Both the position numbers and the translations under genes were made by a program. This document shows positions 34,798-46,613 of a DNA stretch of 64,000 nt, in pieces. Below the pieces are notes generated by a model. The model was not told the DNA's origin. It searched no databases and was given only the letters and a program-made list of their open reading frames with translations. The stretch is taken from positions 1,736,001 through 1,800,000 of the forward strand of contig SPDT01000005.1 of NCBI GenBank assembly GCA_008477525.1, written 5' to 3'. Every line of letters begins with the position of its first letter. The stretch's first letter is position 1. This DNA is from Hypomyces perniciosus (Eukaryota; Ascomycota; Sordariomycetes; Hypocreales; Hypocreaceae).

Positions 34798-37332
34798 ATG
34801 GCATCCCTCAACTTGTCGATAAACGGGCCTTCCATAAAAAGCAGCTACAACGCTGTTGTCAATGGAGCTCCGCCATCATCCGGCTCCCCCACTTATGCCC
34901 AATGGGCTCTCTACACCGTGCAAGCACCTCTGGTGAATGCTTTCCAGGACAGCGGTTCTAAGGAGAGCATACTCAAGGTCCAAAGCACAGGCGGTACGCT
35001 ACTCCGGGTTCCCCTTACAGTTGTAATCAGTGAATTTGGATGTTGACCAAGTTGTGCGTGCAGATGGCGAGTTGACCGAGTTACTCGAGGACTTCAGCGA
35101 GGGCCGGATCCAGTTCGCGTTCGTCAAGGTCAAGGATCCCAACACGGCTCTTCCCAAATATGTTCTGATCGCATGGTGCGGAGGAGGCGTCCCCGAGCGT
35201 ACAAAGGGTTATTTCACAAGCCACCTGGCGGCCGTTTCCAAGATTCTACATGGATACCACGTCCAGATTACCGCTCGATCCGATAGTGACCTCGAGCCCG
35301 CATCTATCATGCAGAAGGTTGCTGATGCTTCAGGCGCCAAGTACTCGGGGGCACCGTCTGCTGGGGGTGCTCCAGCTCCCCCGCCAGTTAAGTCGAAACC
35401 CGTCTTCACTCCCTCGGCTGCCCGTCCCGTGGATCCTATTATTGCAGCTCGATCCAAGAGGGATGACAATGTGGACGCCGATGGTTGGGGCGCTGATGCC
35501 CCCCAAGTCACAAGAACCCAGATTGAAAAGGTCGCACCTGCGTATCAGCCAACCAAGGTCAACATGGCCGACCTTACGAGCCAGAAGCCCGAACCTTCCC
35601 GCTTCACCGGCGGATCTCGGCCAGCCGATGATGGCGCTTCGGATGTCGTCAAGGGCGGCTATCAACCTGTCGGCAAGGTGGATATTGCAGCTATTAGAGC
35701 ACAAGCTCAGAAGACTGGAGATGATCGGCCAACACCCGTTAAGGGCGCATACGAACCAGTTGGGAAAGTTGACATTGCTGCGATTAGAGCGAAGGCACAA
35801 AAGCCCGCCGATGAGGCTCGAGAGACCACATCACTTACCGATCGGGCTGCCGCTTTTTCTCAGCCTACCCAGGCGGAACGGCTCACCTCTCTCCCCAAAC
35901 CAAAGGTTGCCAAAAAGTTTGCTGGAGCTTCTACCTTCACAGGTACCAAGGCGCCGACCCCCGGTGGATTGGGATTCGGCTCTCCAGCCGTCCCATCCGC
36001 TGCTCCAGTTGGAGCTGCCAGTCGCACATTTGCAGACCAGGGTGGAAAGACGCCAGCCCAGATTTGGGCCGAGAAGAAGGCTAAAGAAAGGGGTGATGGA
36101 GGTGTCGCCACGCCCGGATCTCCACCCCCAGTGGCCCAGCAGACAACTGGGGGTTCCTGGAAGAGCGGATACACAGGAAAGACCTGGGCGCCTGTACAAA
36201 CTGCAGGCGTTGCTCGTCCCGAGCCCATGAACCAGCAGAACACGGGGGATGCTGAAAGGAGTGTGGACGAGGAGCCGGGCTCAACTCCTGTGGGAGTCTC
36301 TGCCCTCAGGGACCGGTTCAAGAATACGCCTCCAATTGGAGCTGCGGCACCAACCCCGTCAACAAGGCCAATCGAGGATGAGCCCTCGGCCCCGCCACCC
36401 GTTCCAGACACCTCCAGACCTGCTGGAGGCTTCGCTCTTCCAGGTCTCCCCAGTCGACCACGGCCAGCTGATGAAGAGGAGGAAGAGGAGGAAGAGGAGC
36501 GCGAGGATCCTTCGGCATACGAACCCGTTGCCCAAGAGAGGGAGCTGTCTCCGATCCGTGTTGCCGCGCCGGTTGCTCGTGATCCGGAGCCCGTTGTCGA
36601 GAACGTCGAGGAACCGCCGGCGCCACCGCCTGTGCGCCCAAGCGAGATTCCCGTTCCCAAAGAAGCGGACCTGCCAGATGAGCGTGAAGCAGAGCATGTG
36701 GCGCGAGAAGCGGCTACTGCCGTGGCAGAGCAGACATTCGAGGCCGCCCATGTGGCTAGCGGCCCTGCTCCAGCTGCTCAGCAGGGAGGCAAGCGTGCCC
36801 TTGTACAGTACGACTACGAGAAGGCCGAGGACAACGAGATTGATCTGGTCGAGGGAGAGTATGTGACAAACATTGACATGGTCGATGAGGATTGGTGGAT
36901 GGGCACCAACACGAAGGGAGAGAGCGGACTGTTCCCTAGCAACTATGTGGAGCTCGCCGAGGATGCGGGAGAGTCGGCTGCTCGTGCTCCTCCGCCGGCA
37001 CCCGCTGCCCCAGCAGAGCCAGAACCGGCGCCGGCGCCGGCTGCTCCAGCTGCTCCAGCTGCTCGTCCAGCGGCAAGCGCTCCCAGTGCGACAGCTGGGC
37101 CGACTGCCACGGCTTTGTACGATTACGAAGCTGCAGAGGATAACGGTGAGTGCCCGTGATGTTCATTCATGGAAACAGTAAAAGAAGATGTCTAACTTTG
37201 TGCGCAGAGCTAAGCTTCCCTGAGGATGCCAAAATTGCCAACTTGGAGTTCCCAGATGAGGACTGGTGGTTCGGTCACTACAATGGCCAGTCGGGTCTGT
37301 TCCCGGCCAACTACGTGCAGCTTGACGCATAG
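34798..37332 (+). CDS. abp1: Abp1, ADF-H and SH3 actin-binding protein
   Basis: Exons 34798-34993, 35064-37145 and 37208-37332 with introns of 70 and 62 nt give 800 aa. Residues 1-135 are an ADF-homology domain (MASLNLSINGPSIK, FAFVKVKDPNTALPKYVLI). Then come two near-identical motifs KG(A/G)Y(E/Q)PVGKVDIAAIRA, Lys/Pro-rich actin-regulatory stretches with KTPAQIWAEKKAKERG (as in Abp1 acidic/Arp2/3-binding regions), an acidic Glu run and proline-rich segments. Two SH3 domains close the protein: one from ALVQYDYEKAEDNEIDL ending SGLFPSNYVEL, and the C-terminal one from TALYDYEAAEDNELSF ending SGLFPANYVQL, split by the last intron. Abp1 works at cortical actin patches, activating Arp2/3 and recruiting endocytic partners. 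Confidence 0.95.
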
Positions 37333-37822
37333 TTGATTGGTCGAAAGGAAGGAAGCAGATACTACGAAGTAGATGTGTCTTATATCGAGATGGAGAATCG
37401 CACATATGGGACAAGAAAGAGAGGAGGAGCATGGCGAAAAGCAAAGAAAAAAAAAGTATCTTCTTCATATGGAGTATTATTAAGTAAAGAAGGACGAGAA
37501 GCACACAAAACATGCTCATGATGATGTCGAAAGCATCCCTCGTTAAATCTATGACTATTTGCCTCTTTTTGTTTTAAGTTCGTTTGTTTGCTTCGCGTGT
37601 GCCTTATCCCGCCTGCCATTTCCGTGTCCGCTCCTTTGTCCCCCCTTATTTCAAACCGCCATTGTTCATTACGTTCTCATCTCAGAAGACATGATATGAT
37701 GCTCGCGCAAATTGTACGAATTCTTAGGGTATAAACGGGAATGACGGCCAGATGCGCGATTGTGTTGTAGACTGTCTGTCATCCCGCCTTATCCGCCGCC
37801 GCATACGACCTCGACGCGTTTC
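37333..37822. other. Convergent intergenic region
   Basis: About 490 nt of 3' UTR sequence between abp1 and the CYSTM gene, with purine-rich and T-rich runs. No gene is visible. Confidence 0.55.
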
Positions 37823-38313
37823 TTAGCACAGACATTCGCAGCACTCGATACTGTAGGTTTGTGTTAGTAACGGGGTGTCTATCTATGTATGTATTCAAGG
37901 AGGGAGAGGGAGGGGTTTCACGTACCAGCACTCGCAAGCTTCCTCGACGGCGCAGCAACAGCAAATAGCGGCGATACAGGCCAAGAAGCAATTCTGGGTG
38001 CCATTGCCACGGGAGGTTTCCTGGGGAGGAGGTGGAGGAGCCTGCTGGTACTGCATGGGCGCCTGGCCTTGGGGAGGGCCGTAGTACTGGCCCTGAGGAG
38101 GAGGGTAGTGGCCGCCCTGATCATGAGGAGGGCCGTAACTCTGGGTTTTGGTGGTCAGCGCACGACGATCATGGCGATGATGGGCAACGCCGGGCTTCTT
38201 GCGCAGACGCGGCGCAGGCGCTTGGCAAGATGGGATGCGAATTGCTGTTGGCTTACAGGCTGCGGGTGTTGAGGGTAGCCTCCCTGCTGATTGTAGTACT
38301 CTTGGCTGGCCAT
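37823..38313 (-). CDS. Small Cys-rich tail-anchored (CYSTM-type) protein, 3 exons
   Basis: Exons 38257-38313, 37926-38140 and 37823-37850 give 99 aa. Introns are 116 nt (GTAAGC...ACCCAG) and 75 nt (GTACGT...CTACAG). The N-terminus is Gln/Tyr/Pro/Gly-rich (MASQEYYNQQGGYPQHPQP, YYGPPQGQ) and the C-terminus is a hydrophobic Cys-rich segment (CFLACIAAICCCCAVEEACE, then IECCECLC). That pattern is the CYSTM module found in short stress-associated proteins of fungi and plants, which insert by the C-terminus in the plasma membrane. The last nine codons are in a 28-nt exon. It is phase-consistent, and without it the frame would run on into intron sequence. I see no link in function to the neighbours. 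Confidence 0.87.
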
Positions 38314-40794
38314 GGCTGCTGTGGTTGGTGGTTTGTTGACTTGGAGAGTCTTGGGTAGATGTAGATGTAGATGGACGGTGGATGGTATCTAGATGGTGGA
38401 CGCGATGGTGAAAGTCGAGGGAGGTTTTGTGTGTCGGAGAGTGGGAAAGATGGTTAAACCAGCCGTATGTACGAAGTACGAAGCGCTCTGAAAGAAATTG
38501 GGAAATGGTCGAGGCGGTGGCTCAGTCAGTGATAGAGGGTGCGTGAGGAACAATGTAGGGGGGCCAGTGCTCTGAAGCGGACAATAAAACAGGGAGCCCA
38601 ATATGTACTTTGCACGGAGTACACATGCATTATACGGAGTACATAAAAGGTAATCTATGGCCAAGTCTGATTGCCAAAGAGTAATACTCTCATTCATTCT
38701 ATAGATGGTTCTCATTACTATGGATGACTCTCGTCTAGTTGTCTTTTACGATGCTATATTACAATAACAAAAGCTCACAACATGCTATCAGCTATCTATT
38801 ATCTACATCACGGAATAGGATAGGATATCTATACTACTACCAGCACTACTACTATCTGTTGTCTCTCTCTCTCTTTTTTTGTCCCCCGCTTGGCTCCGTA
38901 GTGGATGGATCAGTGGAGACCAGACAAGGGGGTTGGGGCCTGGAAGAAGTCGGTCGAGGATCCTAGTCGCTGCTGCAGAAGATTGGTTGGCTGGAGGTGG
39001 GTTTGGTGGGGATGGAAAAGTCGATGAAATGATGATGCGCCACACAGGGAGAGCTGCTGAGCCAAGCCCAGCCAAGCCAATATCGAGAGGACAGGTGAAT
39101 GGCAGAATAGGCGTCCAATTTTTGTTGGAGAGACGGAACCGGAAGAGACGGGGAGATATGATTCTTTCACCTATCCATGTACTCCGTATGCTCCATGCAT
39201 CTGCTCCCCTCCAGCTAGTACTGGCTTGCTGGCGATCTTTGGCGACTCTTCCATCTTCCGGAAACAACAGCCAAAACCGCCGCGAGGCGCCGTCGTGCCG
39301 TCGTGCCGTCGTGCCGTCGTGCCGTCGTGCCGAATGGGACACCCAACGTGGAGCAGACGAGCCGTCGCACACCCCTGCTAATGGGGCTGCCATTGGTTCG
39401 GTATCATGCGCTGGCGAGGGCGCGAGGCTGTGCGGGCAATATGTATGTTTGCCAGCGGAATCCGCATTCAATTTGGCAAGGCGAAGATTTGCGCGTATGG
39501 CCCTGGCGGCATCGCTTGGGCGTACTCGTACATTTCCTTGTTATTAGTCTGTTGTTGGTCTTCGAAGCAGTTATACTAGTACTAGGTAGTAATCATGTAG
39601 GTAGATACGGAGTAGTACTTTATTCCGGTCCTATTTATTCCCGTACCGACGATCAGATCAGATTTGTTCCGCATATCCGTATTTGTACCAATACCAACCA
39701 AGTCTTCACGACATGCCAATTACGGAGTAGTGAGGAATTGCACAGCCAAGACAAAATATGCAACCAAGAAGAAAAAAAAAAGGTCCAGAATTTCAAAAGA
39801 CCCCCCACATGCTTCAATATGGAACCTTGTCCTTCATTTAGCCGCTCTGACGCACAGTTGCACAGCCATCGCTCTCTTTACGACAGATGCGAAACGCTGT
39901 GGAGGGAGTTATGCACTCTCTACTCCGTAGGATGGCATGAAACTGACATGCTAAGCGCCTTGGTAACTCGAACAGACTTGTTGGTTTCATGTGAACATGA
40001 TCCACAAGACTAACACTTGACAGAGTTATAAGTGCATGCGAATGGATGCTTTTCACCCTAAAGCTGTTGAACCACGTACAAACGAGCATTTAAAATGGAA
40101 ACGCATAAGAAAAGGACAGCAGTGACTCTAAAATCACTGCCATTTGGTCCTTGCTACTCCTTTTCCTCCCGTCACTGTCTGTCTGTCTAAATATATCGTC
40201 TAATGTTTTGACATCAAATAATATGTTGACCATCACTTAGAAGATAAAACATCCCCAAGGCTGAAGAAGCATTGCCAACCACCAAGCCAAATACATAGAC
40301 ACCAAAAGGAAACATATGAAAGAAAGAGCAGCAGATGAAAACAGATCAGACATGTTCGCTCATGTCCTTGTTTCTTTAGTGGTTGTTGAGTTGAAGCTCA
40401 ATAAATAGTCTGACTTCAGTTGAGGTTGCTATGGCAGCCTACGCTGAATCACGAGAACTGCTCGCCTGACCGCTACCGCATTCGAAAAAGATGGTGCTGC
40501 TTCTTACACTTCTCGCTTCTTCCTCTTCGTCAATGGCAGTGAATCGCCATTGCAAATGACTTCTTGAAACTCTCCTTTGCCCCTATATCAACCTCTTCCT
40601 CCCCGAGCCCTCCTGATCCCAAAGAGACAATATCATCACTCGCCGCTCATTGATTATTGCCTCAAGTCATTGGTTGTTTTTGTTTTTTGAAGCCCTTTGT
40701 TTTGGTATCACTCTCTACGTGTCTATCTGCATCTCGTTTCCCAACAAAACAGGTTGTCTTCTCTTCTCTTGAACCATCACCTACCTATCCGAGC
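38314..40794. other. Long intergenic region
   Basis: About 2.5 kb without a supported gene. Open frames at 38803-39547 on both strands are driven by a tandem repeat (39291-39330) and have no coding features. Five exact TACGGAGTA/TACTCCGTA copies lie here (38633, 39180, 39606, 39721 and 39921). The part after about 40440 is C/T-rich and is probably the leader of the next gene. Confidence 0.5.
39291..39330. repeat. Tandem repeat, five copies of CGTCGTGC
   Basis: Five perfect 8-bp units run head to tail from 39291 to 39330. The unit length is not a multiple of three, so all frames read repeat peptides (such as RRAV); these are not evidence of coding. Confidence 0.95.
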
Positions 40795-42165
40795 ATGAAC
40801 TCGGATGCTGGCAAGGAGTGCTGTCTCTCGGGGGACACCATAAAAAAGGAACATGTCCAACCCTCTGTGACAGCTCGCGAATCTAGTCAAGATACCATCA
40901 TCATCGAGCCGCAAGAGATCGAAAACACCGCGCCACCAAACCCAGCCCCTATTCCAGCTCGTCCTCGCTTTTCCACCTTTCAAAGTGTCCATACAGGCTG
41001 GGACGCCTCGGATGTCTCCACGGCCAAGTGCGATCTCTGCCACAGACAGCGCTGCGGTACTATACAAAGGTGTAGCGAATGCAAGCTTTCGATATGCAAG
41101 GAGTGTAGTCTTGCCGGCCGTTTGCAAAGCGATGAAAGGCATACCCTAGATCATGATTCTGTCAGTTGGGATACTCCCCCTTCCTCTCGAAGACGGAAGA
41201 GTGTTAGAGCAAGAGACAGTGGGCAAGTGGCGGCTAGGAGGAGCAGGGGATCTCGTCGAGCAGTTGGGCGAGGACGTGGTGGCGTACAGATTGCGGTTGA
41301 GGCGTTGAGAAGTGGCCTGGCAACTTCAACCATCGTGAGCAGCCCTGTGGCAGCGTCTCCGTCAGTTGGTAACATTGAGGCGCCTGCAAACAGCCCTAAT
41401 ATTGTCATCCAGGAGCACAACCCTGTTGAGCCTCGATATTCGGTTGCGCCAACGTCTTATTACTCATATCCGGGCCCAAGCCGACAGTCTAACATCTACA
41501 GACCACCACCTCTGCCTTACAGTCCACAGACCAGAGGGGGATCATTCCTCGCGAGAGTGAATGTGGTGGAACCCGGCAGGTCTCCCCATTCCAGACTCCT
41601 TCCACCAATTGTGCCGAGGGGGTATACCAGAGAGGCCACCAACCTTCTGCCTCTTATTAGACCCTTTGCACACATCACGGGTCGAACGTTTCCACCTCCA
41701 GAGCGTCAGCCCACCGATCGAGCACCGCCATCGACTTCAGAAGATCCTCCTCTCCACACTCGAAACCAACGTCCCCTTGACCCCCCAGTCTCCGACCGCG
41801 AATGGCCATCTTCCAGCACAATCCACCCCCTAGGCACGCAACTCGCCAACTCAGCGCAGGCCCTCCACGCTACCACCCCAAACCTCCCTCTCGACGTGTG
41901 TCTCCGCGACGAAGTCCAACGCATATGGACGTCCCCGGCATTCATCCACGCAGAGCCCGATCCGGAGTACGCATTCCGGCTCATCCTAGCAGCGACGTAC
42001 TTTGCGAGCGTTCACCTCGGTTTCCCGTCACGACAGAATGCAGCGAGGGAATGGCTATGTGAGCAGGAGAGAAACCTTTGCGCGATGGGGTACGAGCCGA
42101 TCAAGTCGAACCCGCTGACGAGTTTTCTGTGCGATGTGGGTGTTCAGTACTTGAAACGGGGCTGA
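40795..42165 (+). CDS. Low-complexity protein with an N-terminal zinc-binding module
   Basis: One exon, 456 aa from the ATG at 40795 (MNSDAGKECC). An upstream in-frame ATG at 40657 would add 46 residues that start with a hydrophobic run; the later start looks more natural but this is not decided. Near residues 77-110 is a Cys-rich module, CDLCHRQRC, then CSECKLSICKECS, followed by ERHTLDHD, resembling a B-box or similar treble-clef zinc finger. A basic stretch follows (RRRKSVRARDSG, RRSRGSRRAVGRGRGG), then a Pro/Ser-rich disordered middle. The C-terminal 90 residues look folded: LPLDVCLRDEVQRIWTSP, AFRLILAATYFASVHLGF, EQERNLCAMGYEP. I do not recognise the family. Confidence 0.8.
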   Translation: MNSDAGKECCLSGDTIKKEHVQPSVTARESSQDTIIIEPQEIENTAPPNPAPIPARPRFSTFQSVHTGWDASDVSTAKCDLCHRQRCGTIQRCSECKLSICKECSLAGRLQSDERHTLDHDSVSWDTPPSSRRRKSVRARDSGQVAARRSRGSRRAVGRGRGGVQIAVEALRSGLATSTIVSSPVAASPSVGNIEAPANSPNIVIQEHNPVEPRYSVAPTSYYSYPGPSRQSNIYRPPPLPYSPQTRGGSFLARVNVVEPGRSPHSRLLPPIVPRGYTREATNLLPLIRPFAHITGRTFPPPERQPTDRAPPSTSEDPPLHTRNQRPLDPPVSDREWPSSSTIHPLGTQLANSAQALHATTPNLPLDVCLRDEVQRIWTSPAFIHAEPDPEYAFRLILAATYFASVHLGFPSRQNAAREWLCEQERNLCAMGYEPIKSNPLTSFLCDVGVQYLKRG

Positions 42166-42697
42166 TGTATCCTGGAAGAAGGGAAGGGTGTGAAAATGGA
42201 TGGCAACAAATGGATGGCAACGCGCTCGTTATTAAGGGGTATTGAAAGAGTGGTAGGATAGCCATTTGGCCGAACGGAGAGCACATCTGGAACTTTTCTT
42301 AAGGGATGAATAATGCTCTTTATAGAGAAGACCATAAATGTCAGGATTAAAGTAGCAAATTGGTACATAGCATCTTTTCTTTACTCTACTCTACGAGTTG
42401 TAGGTTAGCAATGGAGCCCAGAAAAAAAAAGGTTGAGGAAAATGTCAGAGGGCAATCATCACATGTAAGTAACCATCACAGCAATCCAAAGTCCATGCAA
42501 TTTCTTTTTCCCATCATCACCATTCCCCCTATAACGCGCTTCCAGCTTGTACATACATACCAAAGATGATGCCCGCGGAATTCGAGACCCCAGTCATTAC
42601 TTCGTGGTAACTGGATCATAAGCTCTAACCAGCCAGCTTTTTGGACCAATTAAAAAGGAAAAGGAAATCAACATCAACAGAGCTTCACATGGTGAAT
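42166..42697. other. Convergent intergenic region
   Basis: About 530 nt between two 3' ends. Only presumed UTR sequence. Confidence 0.55.
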
Positions 42698-44557
42698 CTA
42701 CTCCTCAGCCTCCTCCACAACCTCCTCCGGCTCCTCCTCATTGTCGTCATCCTCAAAGCTGCCAGCCGGCACCTCGTACAGCCGCAGGACGGGCTTGTTA
42801 GGATCCTTGACCAAGACGAACTTGCCCTCCTCGCGCTTGAGGCACATGTCGGCAATGGTCCGGACAATACCCCAACCGTTGGACAGGGACAAGTTCATCT
42901 GGTTGGCAAAGTCGCGCGGCTTCCAGCCGACAACGCCAAGGATAACGTGCTTATCGTTGGATCGAGGGTTGACACGTGAGACGAATCTAGAAGAAGAATT
43001 AGTTTTACAACATACATGATACAAGGTGGGGGAGTGAGTCGTAAGACGTACCCAAGCTTCATGACATCGGACTTGGACAGGATGCTCTGGACAGTCCATC
43101 TTGCCAGCTTGCAGCTGTTGTTCTTCATCTCAGTGGCGACAACAGCACCACGCTGGGCAACCAGCTTGGCCCTCCAGTCCAAAGCGCCACCGCTGCCCTG
43201 AGCCCTGCTGTCAAACTCGTTGAGGGCCTTGATGGTAACGAGCTGATCCTCGCCGCTGATGGCGTTCTTCTGGACGGCATCGATTTCGGTACGCACGATG
43301 AGGTACACGGGCTCCTCCTCGTTGGTCGACAGATCGAATCTTCGGTATTTGTAGCCCTTGCTTGCCGGAGGGTCGGTATCCTCGGAAGAGTTGTAGAAGG
43401 GGTTGGGGCGGGCCATGTCAAGTTTGGAGGAGTCGCTTTCAGCCACGACCTGGTTGGCGAAGTTGTGGTTGATGTAGGTGGCCTCTTCGGCAAGGGCCGC
43501 GGGCTGGTTGATGACGTCTTTGCCGCCGTCGGCAGCATCGAGAGGGGCGTCGGCAGCATTCTCGTTGACGGTCACCATGTCAAGCGTAGCATTGTCGCGC
43601 TTATCGAGGAAGATCTTGTTTCCTTGTCGGACGATGACAATGTCCCAAGGATAGACGGATCGAGGAGCGCACATGAGCATAGAAAGCACGCTGTCTGTAG
43701 CAAAGATGGTGGCCTCGTCCTTCTCGGCGTACTCCTGAATGACGGGATCGGACGAAGTTGTGACGTTGTAAGCAGCGCGGTCGATGGCCGTGAGCTTCTT
43801 CTCAGCACCCTTGACGGGCTGCTTGTCGTAGGAGCGGTCGTAGTAGTAGAGGAAGCCATAGTCATCCAGATCCTCGCCTTCATCGGCGTCAAGGTTCAGC
43901 TTGGCCAGGCGGTTGAAATCAATCTCCTCAAGCAGCTCCCAATCGGCCTTGATGTTGATGCTAGCGTCGCGGTTGCGGGCAGGCTTATCATAGTCCTTCC
44001 AGCCGAAGCGACGGCCGCCACGAGCACCAGCACCGCCCCGACCACCGCGGTCGTAGCCATAGCCTCCCTGTCGGCCACCAGGGCCGGATCGCTGGAATTG
44101 GCCACCCCGTCCGCCACGAGTGTCGCCTCTGCCACCACGCTGGCCGCGGCCACGGGTGAAGACGGCTCCACGGCCGAATCTTGTCTTGGTTGAGTCTCTG
44201 GTGTTGCTGACAACGGAGAAGCTGGCCTCGTCCTCGGCGGGAGGGGCGTTGAACACAATGGCGTGGCCGGCTCCGTAGACTTGCTGGTCTGTTGCTCAAG
44301 GTCAATATGACATATCCATATCTGCTGGTAACAAGGGAACACCTACCCCGGTAGCTGCGGTTGTACTGCATGCGTCCGCCACGCTCGCGGTCCTTGCCCT
44401 CAGTCGTCCAGTCGGCCATGCGCCCCAGCTTGTCGCCCTTGGAGAAAGGCGCATAGGGCACGCCATCGAGGGTCGTCTCGGTTGTGACTGACGGACCCCA
44501 GCCGTCCCCAGGGGGGCAGCTTTCGCAGATGTTGACGTAATCGAGATGCTCCGGCAT
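42698..44557 (-). CDS. eif3d: eIF3d, translation initiation factor 3 subunit D
   Basis: Exons 44347-44557, 43052-44288 and 42698-42986 with introns of 58 and 65 nt give 578 aa. The start [20 protein letters not shown] and the following [16 protein letters not shown] are typical of eIF3d. Exon 2 begins DQQVYGAG, then an Arg/Gly-rich stretch ([18 protein letters not shown], the RNA-binding region), [27 protein letters not shown] and the cap-binding fold through [20 protein letters not shown] and [13 protein letters not shown]. The C-terminus is acidic ([11 protein letters not shown]). In the family, eIF3d sits at the mRNA exit side of the 40S subunit and can bind the 5' cap of selected mRNAs. 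The first acceptor (AACAG at 44289) is set by phase; the nearer AG gives another frame. Length is normal. Confidence 0.96.
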
Positions 44558-45172
44558 TGTCGCTGATTCTCTCTCGGTCTGCTTCTCGGTGGGGGAGTGA
44601 AGAAAAGAGCCCTGCGCTTTTCTCTGTCTCGCTACGATTCCTCGTTCCACCCGTAGGATGAATTTGGTTTCTGGCACAGAATCGAAATTGTGGTGGGGTG
44701 TGGGGCGGCCTACCGAAAAAGTTGCAAGCCCCGCGTCACCAACTGCCACCAGGTGTCTGTCTGTCTGTCGACTAGGAGGAGGAGTACTCCGAACGCTTAG
44801 ATATACTACTACTATGTACTGAAATCAAGTATTCTCATTAAAAAGACCAAGTCAATCAGTCAGTCAGCCAGTCACCTGGACATTTTGGAAATATTATAGA
44901 TATATTCCAGCTTCATAGAAAATTGATTGCATGGGTGCATATGACCCCATTCCATTTCATCCCGTCTCTGTCAATTTACCGTCGTAGCCCTAACAAGCCT
45001 CACCAACGAACGGCATTCAAACACACTCTGTTTTCTTCACATGCCCTCCCGGTATCCTTAAGTTGTATGCAAAAACTACAAAATATTAATAAAACAGAAT
45101 AAATTAAAAACGTTTGATCATCGGGGCAAAAAGGAACAAGAATCAGAATATCCCAAAACAACATCCCTGTTA
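44558..45172. other. Intergenic region, eIF3d promoter side
   Basis: About 615 nt with short tandem runs (TGTCTGTC near 44755, CAGTCAGTCAGC near 44855). No gene is visible. Confidence 0.5.
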
Positions 45173-46613
45173 TCAATACACCATAGCCTCGGCGCGGCTG
45201 GATAGGACGTTCTCCAAAGCATCCCGCAACTCAAACTCCTCCATCACGGCTCCGAAACTACAACACCGAGTCAGCAAGGAGACAGCAAGGAGGCAAAGCA
45301 ATGTTCCAAAGAACCACTCCGACTTACCCGTAACATCTGACTTTCCTCACCAGTTCTTCTGCCAGTTTCTCAAAGTCACTGGGGATCAAGGCCATAAACC
45401 TAGGGTGGGACCTAACAATCCCCCAGGCCATGACTGGCGTAATTTCGCCATCAAGATCCAGCTTCTTGCTGAGATCTAGGAGTGTGGACAAATCAGCTTT
45501 GCTGAGCTCCCACGTCCCTTGCGCCGGTAGTTCTCCGCCGTGATCGTGCGTGTGAGTATTGCCGAAAGGCATGCACGGCCTTAGCTCTGGGAAAGGCGCC
45601 GGGGGGCAGGACGCCATCAGAGCGTGGCCGCATGGATCGCCGCCCACCTCGGTCGCTCTGTCAACCAGGAACGGCATGTGTGCCATACAAGGTTTCTCGA
45701 GACTACAGGACCCCTCGACAAACGTCGTCGTTAGCAGAGCGACCTTTTTGCTGTACCGTCCACCACTTTGGCTCCCCTGCCTGTGACGCGACAACATCAC
45801 TGCGGGGGAGGCGAAAGATACGCCCTCGAGGGGGGATTATCGTACGTTAAGACGAAGTCAATGCCAGCTTGCTCAAGATCAACGCCCTTGCCGACCGATG
45901 GCGGTTGTGCTGTACCACACAACTGTCCCTGGTTTCTTGCCATGGATGTGTGGCCTGTGTGGAAGCTCGGCGGTGACATTGACATGGCAGTCGACTGCGA
46001 CGACGTCATCGGTGGTGAAAAGCCGCCATGGGATCCTGGGGCGAAGCTGTTGCCTGAAACACTCGTATTCGAAGGTTGACCACTGCTAGCTGCATCGTCT
46101 GCGCCACTCATTCTTGGATACCGGATGCCGCTCCGAGCCAAGAGCTCCTTGAGTTGCTTATTCTCGTCGGCCAGCATCTGCTTGTCCTGCGCGATAGAGC
46201 TGAATATCTCCTTCAGCCTGAGCACCTCATCCTCGAGTGCCTTGATGTAGAGTTCCTTTCTTTCGCGATGCGTTCTGGGGATCACATGCTCTATTAGACG
46301 CGCGATCTTTTGGATGTTCGGGATGCTTACCGCTGGGCTTGTCGATTGAGCTCCTGTCTCCTGGTCAAGGCAGGTTTGCTGTCTGGCTTTGGTCCACGGC
46401 GCTTTGGGGGCTGGCCGTCTGTCAAACCAATCAGTCGTGGGGTCCAGCGTTGGAAATGGTCGTATCAAGATCCTTACTGCGAGTAACCTTTTTGTCTGAC
46501 AAGGACTTCAAGAAATTGAGAGAGAGCATGCCCTTTTCCATGCCGGGTAGCGAGTCTTCCGGCGAATCCGAGCCGGCTCCTCCATACTGTTCTGGAGATA
46601 GCGATGAAGACAT
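45173..46613 (-). CDS. bZIP transcription factor, 5 exons
   Basis: Exons 46478-46613, 46331-46418, 45846-46274, 45328-45702 and 45173-45257 give 370 aa. The basic region is assembled across the second intron: RRGPKPDSKPALTRRQELN then RQAQR|THRERKELYI, with the N-X7-R signature (N-RQAQRTH-R). The leucine zipper follows (LEDEVLRLKEIFSSIAQDK, LADENKQLKELL). The C-terminal part has EKPCMAHMPFLVDR, GHALMASCPP and KVRCYG|FGAVMEEFELRDAL, a block I associate with a subgroup of filamentous-fungal bZIP proteins. Introns are 59, 56, 143 and 70 nt; the 143-nt third intron is the long one, and its acceptor (CTGTAG at 45703) is placed by phase and by the expected VLT-LEKPC joint. The start is the ATG at 46613. 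It is a nuclear regulator; targets are not evident. Confidence 0.88.

Noticed and set aside
35250..36660. Long alternate frames on both strands across abp1
   Set aside because: Shadows of a Pro/Ala/Lys-rich coding sequence with high GC; abp1 itself is certain.
38803..39547. Overlapping 222-codon frames on both strands
   Set aside because: Both are sustained by the 8-bp tandem repeat and GC-rich sequence; there are no domains, and they end within motif-rich intergenic DNA.
43465..44193. 242-codon plus-strand frame antisense to eIF3d
   Set aside because: Composition (Val/Ala/Gly) and position mirror the well-supported eIF3d coding strand; no domain is seen.
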